Shown: positions 47,296 to 56,217 of the stretch, piece by piece | Numbering within the stretch: the first letter of the stretch is position 1 | How the letters are laid out: each line of letters starts with the position of its first letter | Origin: Methanosarcina barkeri str. Wiesmoor | GTDB taxonomy: Archaea; Halobacteriota; Methanosarcinia; Methanosarcinales; Methanosarcinaceae | Assembly: GCF_000969985.1 (NCBI RefSeq) | Contig: NZ_CP009526.1 | Location: 3,286,001-3,350,000 of the forward strand | Direction of reading: 5' to 3' | DNA: 64,000 nt | Program-made: the position numbers and the translations under genes | Notes under the pieces: generated by a model | Told to the model about the DNA's origin: nothing | What the model saw: only the letters and a program-made list of their open reading frames with translations | The model's database searches: none

Positions 47296-47661
47296 GTGCT
47301 TGTCCGCCTTGATCGTTTCAATATCGACGAGAAGCAGTACTGGAACACAGCTACATCACTTGAGGGTGAGAATAAGCGGGAAGTATTCATCCACACCCTG
47401 CGCGAATTTTCAAAAAAACCTGCGGTTGTCACCATGATCTCGTCCATCCTCCATATATGTGATGAAATTTCATGGGGACTGGCGCCTGAACTCGCAGGGA
47501 AAAAGGCAGCATTATCCATGATGAAGGCACTACCCGGTATTTCTGGCATATCGCATGATCCGGACTGGGACCTGCTCTTTGATGAAAGGAAGTCGATACT
47601 CGACAACTGGGTCCGACTGAGTGCGTGGTGTGTCAAGAGTACATGTGTGGACTCCCAATGA
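47296..47661 (+). CDS. Unrecognised ORF, possibly a remnant
   Basis: 121 residues from GTG 47296; a stop (TAA) immediately precedes the GTG. Third codon positions are rich in G/C (CTC, ATC, GAC, CTG) compared with neighbours, which argues for coding and for foreign origin. Segments such as PAVVTMISSILHICDEISWG do not match a family I know. It lies in a stretch with IS debris, and the sequence 47700-47805 looks like further broken coding DNA. Confidence 0.35.
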   Translation: MLVRLDRFNIDEKQYWNTATSLEGENKREVFIHTLREFSKKPAVVTMISSILHICDEISWGLAPELAGKKAALSMMKALPGISGISHDPDWDLLFDERKSILDNWVRLSAWCVKSTCVDSQ

Positions 47662-47847
47662 CCGTCAAAACTCCGGTATATCTGTTTGCAGTGTAGGTGC
47701 CTGATCTCTCCCGGTAATCCCTATTGAGCTGCTCCTTATTATCACTGCGGTTGTGGTGACGATCCCGGGATATGTTCAGGAAGATTACAGTGTGAAAATA
47801 GAATGAGTTCTACACAAGTGTAAAGATTCATTCTCCCCAATATCTTC

Positions 47848-47963
47848 AGGACTTACGCAATTATACTGCAAAATCAAGTACAGTAAACACCATAGTTAAA
47901 ATTTTAATTTTAGGAAATTATGAGTTTACTGCTATTGTTTTGTGCTTCAAGTGCGTAAATCCT
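47848..47963. mobile_element. MITE-like element with terminal inverted repeats
   Basis: 116 bp bounded by AGGACTTACGCAATT on the left and AAGTGCGTAAATCCT on the right, which are inverted copies (AGGAnTTACGCA). AT-rich, non-coding inside. It directly precedes a broken transposase and may be the end of the same IS type. Confidence 0.55.
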
Positions 47964-47997
47964 AAGCCATTAGGAAGAAAGAATGTCATTTTCTTAC

Positions 47998-48458
47998 AAG
48001 GTTAAAAAATAATCGTTTGGTAAATCCTGAAAACAAAGGAAATGTGCCACTTGAAACAATAGATATTCCGCCAAAAGGACGTGTGGTTCACCTCAAAACA
48101 TATGGATTTGTAAAGATGTTTCGGATAGTTTCAAAAGATGGAGACACGCAACACAGGGTTACAGATGTGCAGGAGATGGATGAACCATGTGGATGAATCA
48201 AAACGTGAGAAATTGGCAAAGAAGGCGTGGAAAATTGAGGAATATCATAGAGGAATAAAGTAATTATGTGGTGTCGAAAAACGCCAGGCAAGAAATGAAG
48301 AGTCACAAAGTGCACATATAATGTTCTCATTGAGAGCTTTTCTTAGACTGGAATTACAAAGAATCAAAAGTGGAATATCCTGGTTTGAAAGTGTTATGAA
48401 AATTATAAGAGCACCAGTGACAGAATATTTAAATAACCCCATATACATAGTAAATTAA
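47998..48458 (+). pseudogene. IS4/IS701-like transposase, C-terminal part, disrupted
   Basis: Two frames join into one recognisable product: RLVNPENKGNVPLETIDIPPKG, VVHLKTYGFVKMFRIVSKDGDTQHRVTDV in the first; then, after a frameshift near 48195, KIEEYHRGIK, an in-frame TAA (48253-48255), CGVEKRQARNEESQSAHIMFSLRAFLRLELQRI to the stop at 48456-48458. The catalytic WKIEEYHRGIKQ Glu region of DDE transposases is visible. N-terminus missing. Confidence 0.75.
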
Positions 48459-48547
48459 TTTATATATTTGTGGAGTTGCTAAAAACAATGTGCTAAGAGC
48501 CAACTGCGTACCTCCTACATTAAAAAACAAAAAGTGAGGATAATATT

Positions 48548-49567
48548 ATGACCGATATACACAAGGCGTCACTGCTTGCCACGCTTGGCAATATGTTTGC
48601 AAACGAAATAAACGATGCTCAGTATTCTACAGAAGTCTTACAGGGCGGCACAGTAGGTGATGTTGCAAAATTGTTCGGCAATGCGGAAACAGACAACGGC
48701 TTGCTCCCGTTTTCCATCATTGTAAAAACACAACGAAAATGGGATCGATATGGTGATCCTGACAGCTGGCGTCGGGAATATGACATATATAAACAAGGAT
48801 TGAACGATGAACTGCCAAAGGTGCTTAAGCTTCCAAGGTGTTATTTACTGGAAGAAAGCGAAGGCATCACCCAAATCTGGATGGAGTTTATCGAAGGCAA
48901 GACTGGAAACAAGAAGCTGCACGGCAATGAGCTTGCGCTTGCTGCTCAAAAATTGGGCGAATTACAAGCCGAGTTCCATTTGTATGGTGAGCGAGATTTG
49001 CCTTATCTGCGCAATTATCCGGCGGTTCGCTCCAGCTTTAATCTCTGGTGGAACCGCATGAAATCTCGTCTCAGCCGGCCCATCGACGGTTTCCCGGATG
49101 AGTTGAGGCATATTTTAAATGATTATGCCTTACATGCTAACAACATATTTGCTTCATTCGATACGCTTCCCCTTACGCTGTGTCAGGGAGACTTTCATCA
49201 TGACAACCTGATTTTTAGGGAATCCGCGGGCGAGACAGATATTTACCTGATTGATTGGGATTGCGCCGGGTACGGGTATATGGGAGAGGACGCCGTCGAT
49301 GTCTTGATGGAGGCCTTTGTCTACTCAAGCAGGGATATCTCGCTGCTGCCCTATTTCAAGCAAAAAATAATTGACGGATATTGCGAAGGAGTAAGAAGCC
49401 GGGGTATCGATTTTGCTATGTGTAATACACTCGTAAGGGATATTTTCGCCCTCGCTTGGGGATTCCGCATTGCCAACCTCTATTTGTTTTACAAGGATGA
49501 ACTACCCAAAAAACGATGCATTGAAATATTGCAAGCTATGCTAACGGAGGAGAATATGAACGTTTAG
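48548..49567 (+). CDS. Aminoglycoside phosphotransferase (APH) family kinase
   Basis: 339 residues, start ATG 48548 after AAAAGTGAGGATAATATT. The catalytic loop CQGDFHHDNLIF (HxDxxxxN) and the metal motif LIDWDCAGYG identify a kinase of the APH/choline-kinase fold; an ATP-binding IIVKTQRKWDRYGDP strand lies near 60. The substrate is unknown; family members phosphorylate antibiotics, sugars, choline or homoserine. Codons and residues (many GAC, GGC, CTG) look unlike flanking AT-rich genes, and transposase debris lies on its left, so acquisition from a bacterium, perhaps a Clostridia-type donor, is plausible. Confidence 0.8.
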   Translation: MTDIHKASLLATLGNMFANEINDAQYSTEVLQGGTVGDVAKLFGNAETDNGLLPFSIIVKTQRKWDRYGDPDSWRREYDIYKQGLNDELPKVLKLPRCYLLEESEGITQIWMEFIEGKTGNKKLHGNELALAAQKLGELQAEFHLYGERDLPYLRNYPAVRSSFNLWWNRMKSRLSRPIDGFPDELRHILNDYALHANNIFASFDTLPLTLCQGDFHHDNLIFRESAGETDIYLIDWDCAGYGYMGEDAVDVLMEAFVYSSRDISLLPYFKQKIIDGYCEGVRSRGIDFAMCNTLVRDIFALAWGFRIANLYLFYKDELPKKRCIEILQAMLTEENMNV

Positions 49568-49679
49568 TTTAATTAAGTCATCACACAAATTATTTACATT
49601 TATAGGCTCATGTTTATATTATGGGGAGACCAGAGAAATATCACATTGAAAAAAGATTTCTCTTGAGCAACTTGATTGG

Positions 49680-50592
49680 CGCATAAAGATCTATGTTTTC
49701 AGGAAGGAAATTCGAACTTCCTTGAAACGACGGCTAACCATCTTCCGGATAAATGGAGGAATATAAGGAGATTTTGGACCTTATGTAGAGATCCTAACTT
49801 TGATTCTGTTGGGTTTCGATGTTTTTCATGCTTGAGAAGTTCTGGAATATTTTTCTCTTGGGGAGATTTTTAGTTTATGCAGTTGGTGCTGAGTTCTCAG
49901 TACTTTCCACATGAGTTTTTGAAGTAGTGTAGGTACTATATATTTTTTTCAGTTGAGATTATCGTATATCTGTTTTACACAGTACATATCATGCAAGTAG
50001 ACACAAAAGCAATAGAGAGGATCTCGATAATAAGTCCTGGGTAACTAAAGAGTATCATTTTAGATTTTTGTACCTATTCAGCCTATAAAAAACAGCATTT
50101 GTTACCTTATTAAGTTTCAGTAACCATTTTTACAACGATTCAACAGACAAATTTATGTAAATTGATTTTCCTTAATTGTTAGCGACTGACTGCGTTTCTT
50201 CCTTTTTATAGATTATATTTAGAATTCCACATATTTACTAGAATCAATATCAACAGACATGTTTAGATGGACTGAATAGTTACTTGATTTTCGACAATAA
50301 CGATAATAACGTTCCAAATAAACTTATCTTTTGCACTCCTATAAAGCAAGTAAATCTGACGAAAAATGTGATATAATTATCTTGATAAAGCAACGATCTT
50401 TGAATGAATTTTTCTTGGACAAAAAAACTAACTTTATTTCAGAGATCAACGGCTTTACATTTTGAAAACTCAACTTTATTTTTTAAATATGTTTATAAAG
50501 AATAAATGGCCAATTAATAATCGAATAAAACAGATTAGCCAATGTATTGCCAAAATTACAGCAGATAGTAACAAGAAAATGGAGGAAACGAA
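49680..50592 (+). other. Long conserved leader/upstream region of Sm-like gene, copy A
   Basis: 49680-49930 matches 56326-56560, and 50285-50500 matches 57015-57240 at roughly four bases in five. The strongest block contains AAACTTATCTTTTGC, AAAGCAAGTAAATCTGA and GAGATCAACGGC. No open frame is conserved between the copies. The region ends at the ribosome site AATGGAGGAAACGAA of the next gene. Confidence 0.6.
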
Positions 50593-50817
50593 ATGTATCA
50601 ATGCTTTATAGTAGAACATTACCTCAACAAAGCTGTAGACGTTTACTGCGGTGGGCCAGATGTTTTCACGGGAACAATAGAGGCCTGTGCCGATAATGTC
50701 CTCACTCTCAAAAACGACGGAAAGTATACCCATGTAGCTATAGATAAAATAATCGCTCTATGGCCTATTGATGGTGAAGCGGCTGTAACGGCTTCGGGCT
50801 CAAGTGCTCACCATTAA
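50593..50817 (+). CDS. Small Sm-like protein, copy A
   Basis: 74 residues, start ATG 50593 after GGAGGAAACGAA. The pattern VDVYCGGPDVFTGTIEACADNVLTLKNDGKYTHVAIDKIIALWP resembles an Sm/LSm barrel (strand-G-x-F-x-G, then D-N-V-L-T-L, then I-D-K-I). This is a fold guess, not a family match. A 59-residue paralogue at 57322-57501 is nearly identical to residue 58; copy A carries an extra Ala/Ser/His tail (DGEAAVTASGSSAHH) created by loss of the stop. Confidence 0.75.
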   Translation: MYQCFIVEHYLNKAVDVYCGGPDVFTGTIEACADNVLTLKNDGKYTHVAIDKIIALWPIDGEAAVTASGSSAHH

Positions 50818-51167
50818 TAAAATAATAGCTCTGTGAGAACAATATTAAATTATAGTACCTATAGTCACGCCTGTAATTGTTGCAACAAAAATCTCATTGC
50901 ATCTCATTTGAGCAGTTGCATTATTTAGCCTCGTGACTATATTTAGGTAGCTTTTGAAGAGCTACAATTTTTCCTCTTTTGGAGGATAACCTTTTTCTGC
51001 CGTGTCAATTTTTTGTCAGCTTGTTAGGGATTTGCATAAGAATTATTATCCTTTTATTGAGTATTATATAATTCAAGGGATAATAACACGTCCAGGAGTG
51101 AGTCTCCAAATCTTAACCGACACCACATGATGTTCGCTTGAATAATTTTTATAGGGGATGCAACTCA

Positions 51168-51359
51168 ATGGTAGAAGAAAAGGAAATTGTAGAAGAAAAG
51201 AAAGAAGAGAGGAAGGAAGAAGAAAGGAAGGAAGAAGAGAGGAAGGAAGAAGAGAGGAAGGAAGAAGAGGAAGAGGCTGCTCATGTAGACCCGATACATC
51301 CTGAAGATGAGCGAGGGGGAAAAAAGAAGCATCTGTTAAGTTGTGATAAGAGTAGCTGA
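51168..51359 (+). CDS. Low-complexity Lys/Glu-rich ORF
   Basis: 63 residues, start ATG 51168 after GGGGATGCAACTCA. Most of it is a run of KEEERKEEE built from a 15-bp repeat (GAAGAAGAGAGGAAG type), ending AAHVDPIHPEDERGGKKKH. It may be translated, but low complexity alone could produce it. 50818-51160 otherwise has nothing I recognise. Confidence 0.35.
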   Translation: MVEEKEIVEEKKEERKEEERKEEERKEEERKEEEEEAAHVDPIHPEDERGGKKKHLLSCDKSS

Positions 51360-51710
51360 TCATAATTTATAATTCAACAGGTTGCTGGAAAAAGCTGAAT
51401 AAGGTCTTTGATCCTCTGAATGCTGTAATTAACCCGGATGTCCAGGAGGCACTTTTCCTATTCAAGAGCCCGGAGGAGCTTTAATGGCATTGTCGCGAAT
51501 TTGCTGTAAACTCTATGTCAATTTTTTATGTACTGTGTGTAAAAATGAAGTATATGAACTGTTGACTTAGATCCATAGCGACGAGGAACGTATTTCCAAG
51601 TATAACCTGTCATAACAACATACAAAACAACATACAAAATACCGTTAATTAATTTCCTCATATTTGTATGTGGTCTTTCTGTATGTGATTTCAGTGGAGG
51701 AATCAAAGGC

Positions 51711-52079
51711 TCAGAAATTAATAATTAGCTGGTTTTCTTCGGTATATGTCAGAAAAAGTTCTGCTATATTTTTTGAACAAATAAATTCAATCCCTGGAAT
51801 TAATTCCTCTTTCTTAAACCCGATCATATCTGAGGCAAGCTGACAGCATCGAAACTCTACTCCCATATCAATGCACTCCCGAATAGTAGAATCATATTTT
51901 GGTGATCCTCTGGTTTTATCTTTTTTTGCGAGCAGCACACCCATAGGTCCCCATAGAATCACCAGTACTTTGAGTCCCTTACTCCGGTAAAACTTTGCAA
52001 ATTTAAGAGTTTCCTGCGGGCTGTTGCTCTCATATACCATATTTTTAAGTAATAGTAAAACTTTTTCGATTTTTGCCAT
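51711..52079 (-). CDS. DsrE-like protein, copy A
   Basis: 122 residues, start ATG 52079 with CTGGAGCTATT upstream. Rossmann-like DsrE/F fold: KVLLLLKNMVYESNSPQETLKFAKFYRSKG, VLVILWGPMGVLLAKKDK, GVEFRCCQLASDMIGF and PGIEFICSKNIAELFL. The Cys pair (RCCQLAS) occupies the usual position of the DsrE active Cys. Family members handle sulfane sulfur or act as small regulatory subunits. It has a close paralogue at 55849-56217, same strand. 51360-51710 has no gene I can support. Confidence 0.8.
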   Translation of the reverse strand: MAKIEKVLLLLKNMVYESNSPQETLKFAKFYRSKGLKVLVILWGPMGVLLAKKDKTRGSPKYDSTIRECIDMGVEFRCCQLASDMIGFKKEELIPGIEFICSKNIAELFLTYTEENQLIINF

Positions 52080-52595
52080 AATAGCTCCAGATCTAAATCA
52101 TACCAAATAGTTAAATTGAACGAAAACAATAATTTTCCTTTCCGTTATCGGATTAATCCTAGGTTTTAGAAAGAAAATCGGGCTTCTTTGATGCGACAGG
52201 CTACTCGCGTCCAGATCTTACTTTCCTAACTATTTCAGCTATGCTGAAGAGAATCTACAATTTGGAAAAAAATGAGATTGAAAGCTTTGTTTGAGATTAA
52301 ATCATGAAAAACATCGATCTGACATTAATGAACAATCTAATTATACTCAAAAAATAACTAAATATATGGATTTAGATAATAGTTTTTAGCTTCGTGGATA
52401 ACATAAATATAAAAATAAGTGATTATCCGTTTTTGAACCATTGAAATTAAAGTCTCTTTTGCACCTAAAGTCAAAGACGACGTTCTGACATGTGTAGAAA
52501 AACATGAAAAACTGAGTTCTGCTACAAAAAATCTGGTTATTTTACAAAATTAGAGAGTAACTTTACAATTAGAAAAGTTAATCACTCTTATCATC

Positions 52596-52956
52596 GAGCC
52601 TATCCCAAAACCAATTTTACCCTCAAATTTAAAACTTCAAAACTATTTTTGTGATCAGAAATTCCACATTTACTAAGCATGCCAGCAAAGTTTGAGAATT
52701 AGTTTCTTTCAACCATTTATTGGCAGGTTTTACTTCATAGACTAAAATTCGTTGTAAGTCAAACCGTGAGATGGATTTATTGTATTGCTCATAAGTTTTT
52801 ATTTTCTGTTCTAAAGCCCAATTATAGAGGTCATCCCAAAACTTGAAATTTGCTTCTTGGACCTTGTATTTTGAATAATCAATCAAGCTCATGATCATGA
52901 AAATAATTCTGAGAATTCCCAATGATTAAGAGTAAAGTGGCTTTTGGGATAGGCTC
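52596..52956. mobile_element. MITE-like or degenerate IS element with 17-bp inverted ends
   Basis: 361 bp. Left end GAGCCTATCCCAAAACC (52596-52612), right end GGCTTTTGGGATAGGCTC (52939-52956), inverted copies of each other. Inside, a minus-strand 97-residue frame (52629-52922) includes DYSKYKVQEANFKFWDDLYNW and SRFDLQRILVYEVKPANKWL. Related partial copies lie at 13013-13216 and 61660-61740. No target-site duplication is obvious. 52080-52595 contains sequence similar to the Sm-like leader only near 52150. Confidence 0.7.
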
Positions 52957-53193
52957 ATAGACAAATCTACAAGCTCCAAAATGAGCTTTAATAAGTCGTT
53001 TCTGATCTTTGCTGGGGTAGACTCGGTATAGGCTCGGTATAGACTGTTAACATCCGAGAGTAATAGGGTTTAAAAAAGAAATAATTTTGTTAAAGAATAT
53101 TCTTTGAAGTTGACGGCTTTCATCCCCCACCTACCACCTGCCAGTTCTCACCGGAAGCTGGCGAGGAAGAGGATTTCAAGCATTAGAGTTAAA

Positions 53194-53222
53194 GTGCGAG
53201 AAGAAAATTTTTGCAACACAAC
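53194..53222. repeat. 29-bp direct repeat, left copy
   Basis: GTGCGAGAAGAAAATTTTTG followed by CAACACAAC, identical to 53737-53765. The two copies bracket the gene at 53285-53560. Just to the left, 53108-53165 contains a compact GC-richer block with CCACCTACCACCTG and CCGGAAGCTGGCGAGG, possibly an IS200/IS605-type end. Confidence 0.85.
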
Positions 53223-53284
53223 ACTTTCATTTGTTTGTGCCTGTTTTGCAAGAATTTCATGCTCGTTTGGAAGGAATAAGGTCT

Positions 53285-53560
53285 TTAAATTTTGGGGTTG
53301 CAGGAAGGGGAAACTGCAGGAGCGACTTTGGGAGCACCTCTGCCCACAGGGACGCTGAACACGCTATTAAGTCTTGAGAACTGCTGTGCAAGCATTGCAC
53401 ACTCCTGCCCGATGGCAGCAGCAAGCATCGGATCAAAGCCGCTTCCGAGTCCACCAAGATCGAGCTCGGTGTCTCCTTCTATATTTACCCCTTCAAGAGA
53501 TAGTATTTGTACGTCTTTGACTACGTCTGTTATTTCTGATAACTTAATTTTCTTTGTCAT
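53285..53560 (-). CDS. Orphan small protein, unrecognised
   Basis: 91 residues, start ATG 53560 with GTGAGGGTTAC upstream, a convincing ribosome site. Acidic, non-repetitive N-terminal half ([32 protein letters not shown]), a helical middle ([24 protein letters not shown]) and a Pro/Ala/Gly-rich tail with one Cys ([16 protein letters not shown]). No transmembrane segment. I do not recognise a family. It sits alone between 29-bp direct repeats in decayed DNA. Confidence 0.6.
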   Translation of the reverse strand: MTKKIKLSEITDVVKDVQILSLEGVNIEGDTELDLGGLGSGFDPMLAAAIGQECAMLAQQFSRLNSVFSVPVGRGAPKVAPAVSPSCNPKI

Positions 53561-53736
53561 GTAACCCTCACTTTATCCGTAAGTTTTTCGTTTGGTAAGT
53601 GACTATATAAATAAAGTATAAATACAGATTTTACGATTCGACATGAAAGTACAGGTTTTGTTGCAAAAATTCTGAAAGTTAACAACTCTAATCACCTATA
53701 AAATGGTACATAAAAGTATCAATTATAGCCTTCCTT

Positions 53737-53765
53737 GTGCGAGAAGAAAATTTTTGCAACACAAC
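53737..53765. repeat. 29-bp direct repeat, right copy
   Basis: Identical to 53194-53222, 543 bp apart. Confidence 0.85.
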
Positions 53766-53789
53766 CGGGATTTGGGACCCCAATGAAGG

Positions 53790-54330
53790 ACCCCTGTGTT
53801 GTTTCGATTCATTTTCTATGTTTATTCAATCCTTGAGGCAAAGTTCTGGAATGTTTTTCTTTTGGTGAAGTTTCTGGCTTATGTAGTTGATACTGATTTC
53901 TCAATACCTTTGCATTAGTTCTCAAGGTGGTAGTAATGCTCTGTCAAATTGTTTGACATCTTTACTTCCAAGCACTGCTTATAGAAGTTACTTTATATAA
54001 ATATAACAAAAATGATAACAAGTTTGAGCTTTATGAGTAAAATAAACACATTATAGGTATTTTTGACCAATCCCACCCATCTGGCTCTTATTGGACCTTG
54101 GCAAAGCAGTCAAGACTATTTTCCTTTGTAAATATCTGCACTCATAAGAGTTACACCGGGAAACAAATGAAGGCCTGAATGTTAGGTCGTCCATCATTAT
54201 GCGGTTGATGTTTCCATGATTAATTATCCAGTGCTAGAAATTTCTTATGTTTCGTGCATAAAGCTTGCTTAACCTTATTGAATTGCACAAAAGGCATGAT
54301 GCACCACTAAAAGTGTTTTGGAAATAACAT
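53790..54330 (+). other. Third, gene-less copy of the Sm-like locus
   Basis: 53790-54060 matches 56440-56760 (leader side, including CTTTATATAAATATAACAAA and AAGTTTGAGCTTTA), and 54185-54330 matches 57565-57760 (downstream side, including GGTTGATGTTTCCATGATTAA). The intervening roughly 800 bp that would hold the Sm-like gene is replaced by about 120 bp. This is a remnant formed by internal deletion. Confidence 0.6.
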
Positions 54331-54451
54331 CAACTAACTAATAATATGCGAACTGCTTCTATTAATTGACTATAAATAATAAAAAAGAAAAAATTAGGGA
54401 GGTTTACAGGCAAATCATTCCTTGAAGACTGCAGGTTTAAGGAGATATAAA

Positions 54452-54568
54452 ATGGCAAAATACTCCTGGAAGACTGCAGATTTAAGGAGGATACAAAATG
54501 GAACCTTAAAAGATAAATCAAGTAAATTTGATTTGCCTATAGATAAAACCACTTTTAAATATAAATAG
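54452..54568 (+). CDS. Possible small protein next to a 45-bp duplication
   Basis: 38 residues (MAKYSWKTADLRRIQNGT... TTFKYK), start ATG 54452 after AAGGAGATATAAA. The start region 54419-54463 is duplicated at 54464-54508, giving a second AAGGAGGATACAAAATG ahead of a frame that stops after two codons. Small and basic; unsupported by any family. Confidence 0.35.
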   Translation: MAKYSWKTADLRRIQNGTLKDKSSKFDLPIDKTTFKYK

Positions 54569-54825
54569 ATTTCGTATATATATGACCTCAATCATAAAAA
54601 AAGAAAATAACAAAACAAGTAAAAGTGAGTAAGCTATAGTATGATGGAAATGAAAAAATAGCAGAAATAAATAAAAGACTCTATTTGTTGGGAGATTATC
54701 AAGTATGTTGCGTTTAATGGTTCCACAATGCGTTTTGGATGATATCAACAGGTTCATACATGAGAATTATCATTACTCTTTGCCACACTCTTTACTTATT
54801 GCTCAAGCATTTTTTTAGGGTTTAA

Positions 54826-54963
54826 AATGACTATGGAAATGAATTTAGGGTATCTGAAATAACCGATGCTGTAGAATATGTAAGAAATCATCAAAGGAAA
54901 GCGAGACTGGTTAATCTGAACAAAAAAATGTTTATCCCTGAAGACCTGGAAAGTCTATATTAA
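54826..54963 (+). pseudogene. 3' remnant of an unknown gene
   Basis: Open frame without a start: GNEFRVSEITDAVEYVRNH, QRKARLVNLNKKMFIPEDLESLY, stop at 54961-54963. Composition looks protein-like. Upstream frame is blocked by a stop at 54823. 54569-54820 and 54970-55290 hold no gene I can support. Confidence 0.35.
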
Positions 54964-55293
54964 AATCGATATCTTAGTAAGTTTTATTATGATCACGATT
55001 CTACTGACTATGATAACAACGTTTTAGGAATAAATATTGTATCCAGATAATTGAAAAAAATCATGGCGACTCTAGAAACCTTATATTGTACTTTCCTTTT
55101 CAGACATTCTTTGAGCAATACTTTTTTTCTAAAAACCTGACTTCGTAATAATTATCCAGCTAAACTTAATTTTTTCGAATCCTAACACAAATCAACCCGA
55201 AGAAAAATAGGTCATATAATTTTCTCTTTATTTTGTGATGAAGCAACCTGTAAGTTATTTCGCGGTATTATTTCGCGGTAGGTCCTGCGAGCT

Positions 55294-55617
55294 TTACTCA
55301 TTTCTTATGATTTTCATCTGTTCCTCGCAGCAAACAAACTCTATGAGATCACAGCAGCCTTCCTTCTTGCAGCTCTGTTCGCATTCATCCACTACTTCCA
55401 GTTTGAAACCTCAGTCGTCACAGATAAGAAAGTCTCCCTTCTTTATCCCGTAGCAGCAGGCATGCTGTTTCAGGGCCATGGGTTTACCACAGCACATCAA
55501 TTATTCTACAGCACAGTAGCCTTCTTTCTTGCAGTCCTCACTACATTCCTTTGTTACCATGACTTCGAATCCGCAGTCGTCACAGTAAAGGGATTTTGAT
55601 TCAGAAATAGCGTTCAA
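55294..55617 (-). pseudogene. Two-domain desulforedoxin-like gene with two in-frame stops
   Basis: 108 codons from TTG 55617 (AAAGGAGTT upstream). Domain 1: YCDDCGFEVMVTKECSEDCKKEGYC ... MCCGKPMALKQ. Domain 2: ICDD-stop-GFKLEVVDECEQSCKKEGCC ... VCCEEQMKI. Each has the CxxC...CC FeS4 ligand set and a Cys-rich insert, like the intact 9496-9657 gene. Codon 39 is TAA (55501-55503) and codon 69 is TGA (55411-55413), the latter in place of the second ligand cysteine of domain 2. No frameshift. Neither stop is TAG, so pyrrolysine readthrough does not apply. Confidence 0.85.
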
Positions 55618-55848
55618 AACTCCTTTCGTTTTTATAAAAAACGCAGTATGACTCATATCTCGCACACTATACATCCTTCAAGAAAGGGGGTAATAATTCA
55701 TACCCGAAATCCTAAGAGCTGACAAAAAAGAGATAGGGTAGAAAAAAATTGACAATATGTTTATAGTTAAAACCACTGGTCAAGAATTTATAGTCTAATT
55801 TATGAAGTGACTTCAAGGCATTCCGCAGCTTTTTGGGGAATCTAAGGC

Positions 55849-56217
55849 TCAGAAGGTAATAATTAGCTGGTTTTCTTCTGTGTATCTCAAGAAGAGTTCA
55901 ACCACCTCTTTTGAACAGATAAATTCGATTCCAGGGATTAATTCTTCTTTTTTAAGCCCAATCATATCAGAGGCAAGCTGGCAGCATTTAAACTCTACTC
56001 CCATGTCGATGCACTCCTGAATAGTAGAATCATATTTTGGTGATCCTCGGTTCTTATCTTTTTTTGCAAGCAGTACCCCCATAGGTCCCCAGAGAATCAC
56101 CAGTACTTTGAATCCCTTATTCCGGTAATATTTTGCAAATTTGAGAGTTTCCTGCGGGCTGGTGCTTTCATACACCATATTTTTGAGTAACAATAGTACT
56201 TTTTCGACTTTTGCCAT
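55849..56217 (-). CDS. DsrE-like protein, copy B
   Basis: 122 residues from ATG 56217 (CTGGAGTTTTG upstream); a longer frame to 56286 lacks a site. Almost identical to copy A at 51711-52079 (differences such as TSPQETLKFAKYYRNKG, GLKKEELIPG, KEVVELFLRYTEE). Retains the KCCQLAS cysteine pair. It is divergent from the Sm-like gene copy B, with an 1.1-kb leader region between, which may be the ancestral order. Confidence 0.8.
   Translation of the reverse strand: MAKVEKVLLLLKNMVYESTSPQETLKFAKYYRNKGFKVLVILWGPMGVLLAKKDKNRGSPKYDSTIQECIDMGVEFKCCQLASDMIGLKKEELIPGIEFICSKEVVELFLRYTEENQLIITF

Noticed and set aside
53292-53564. Plus-strand frame opposite the orphan gene
   Set aside because: The minus-strand frame has a clear ribosome site and a more protein-like sequence.
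55294-55617. Selenoprotein or pyrrolysine readthrough
   Set aside because: TAA is also present in frame, TAG is not used, and Methanosarcina is not known to decode TGA as selenocysteine; simple decay explains it better.
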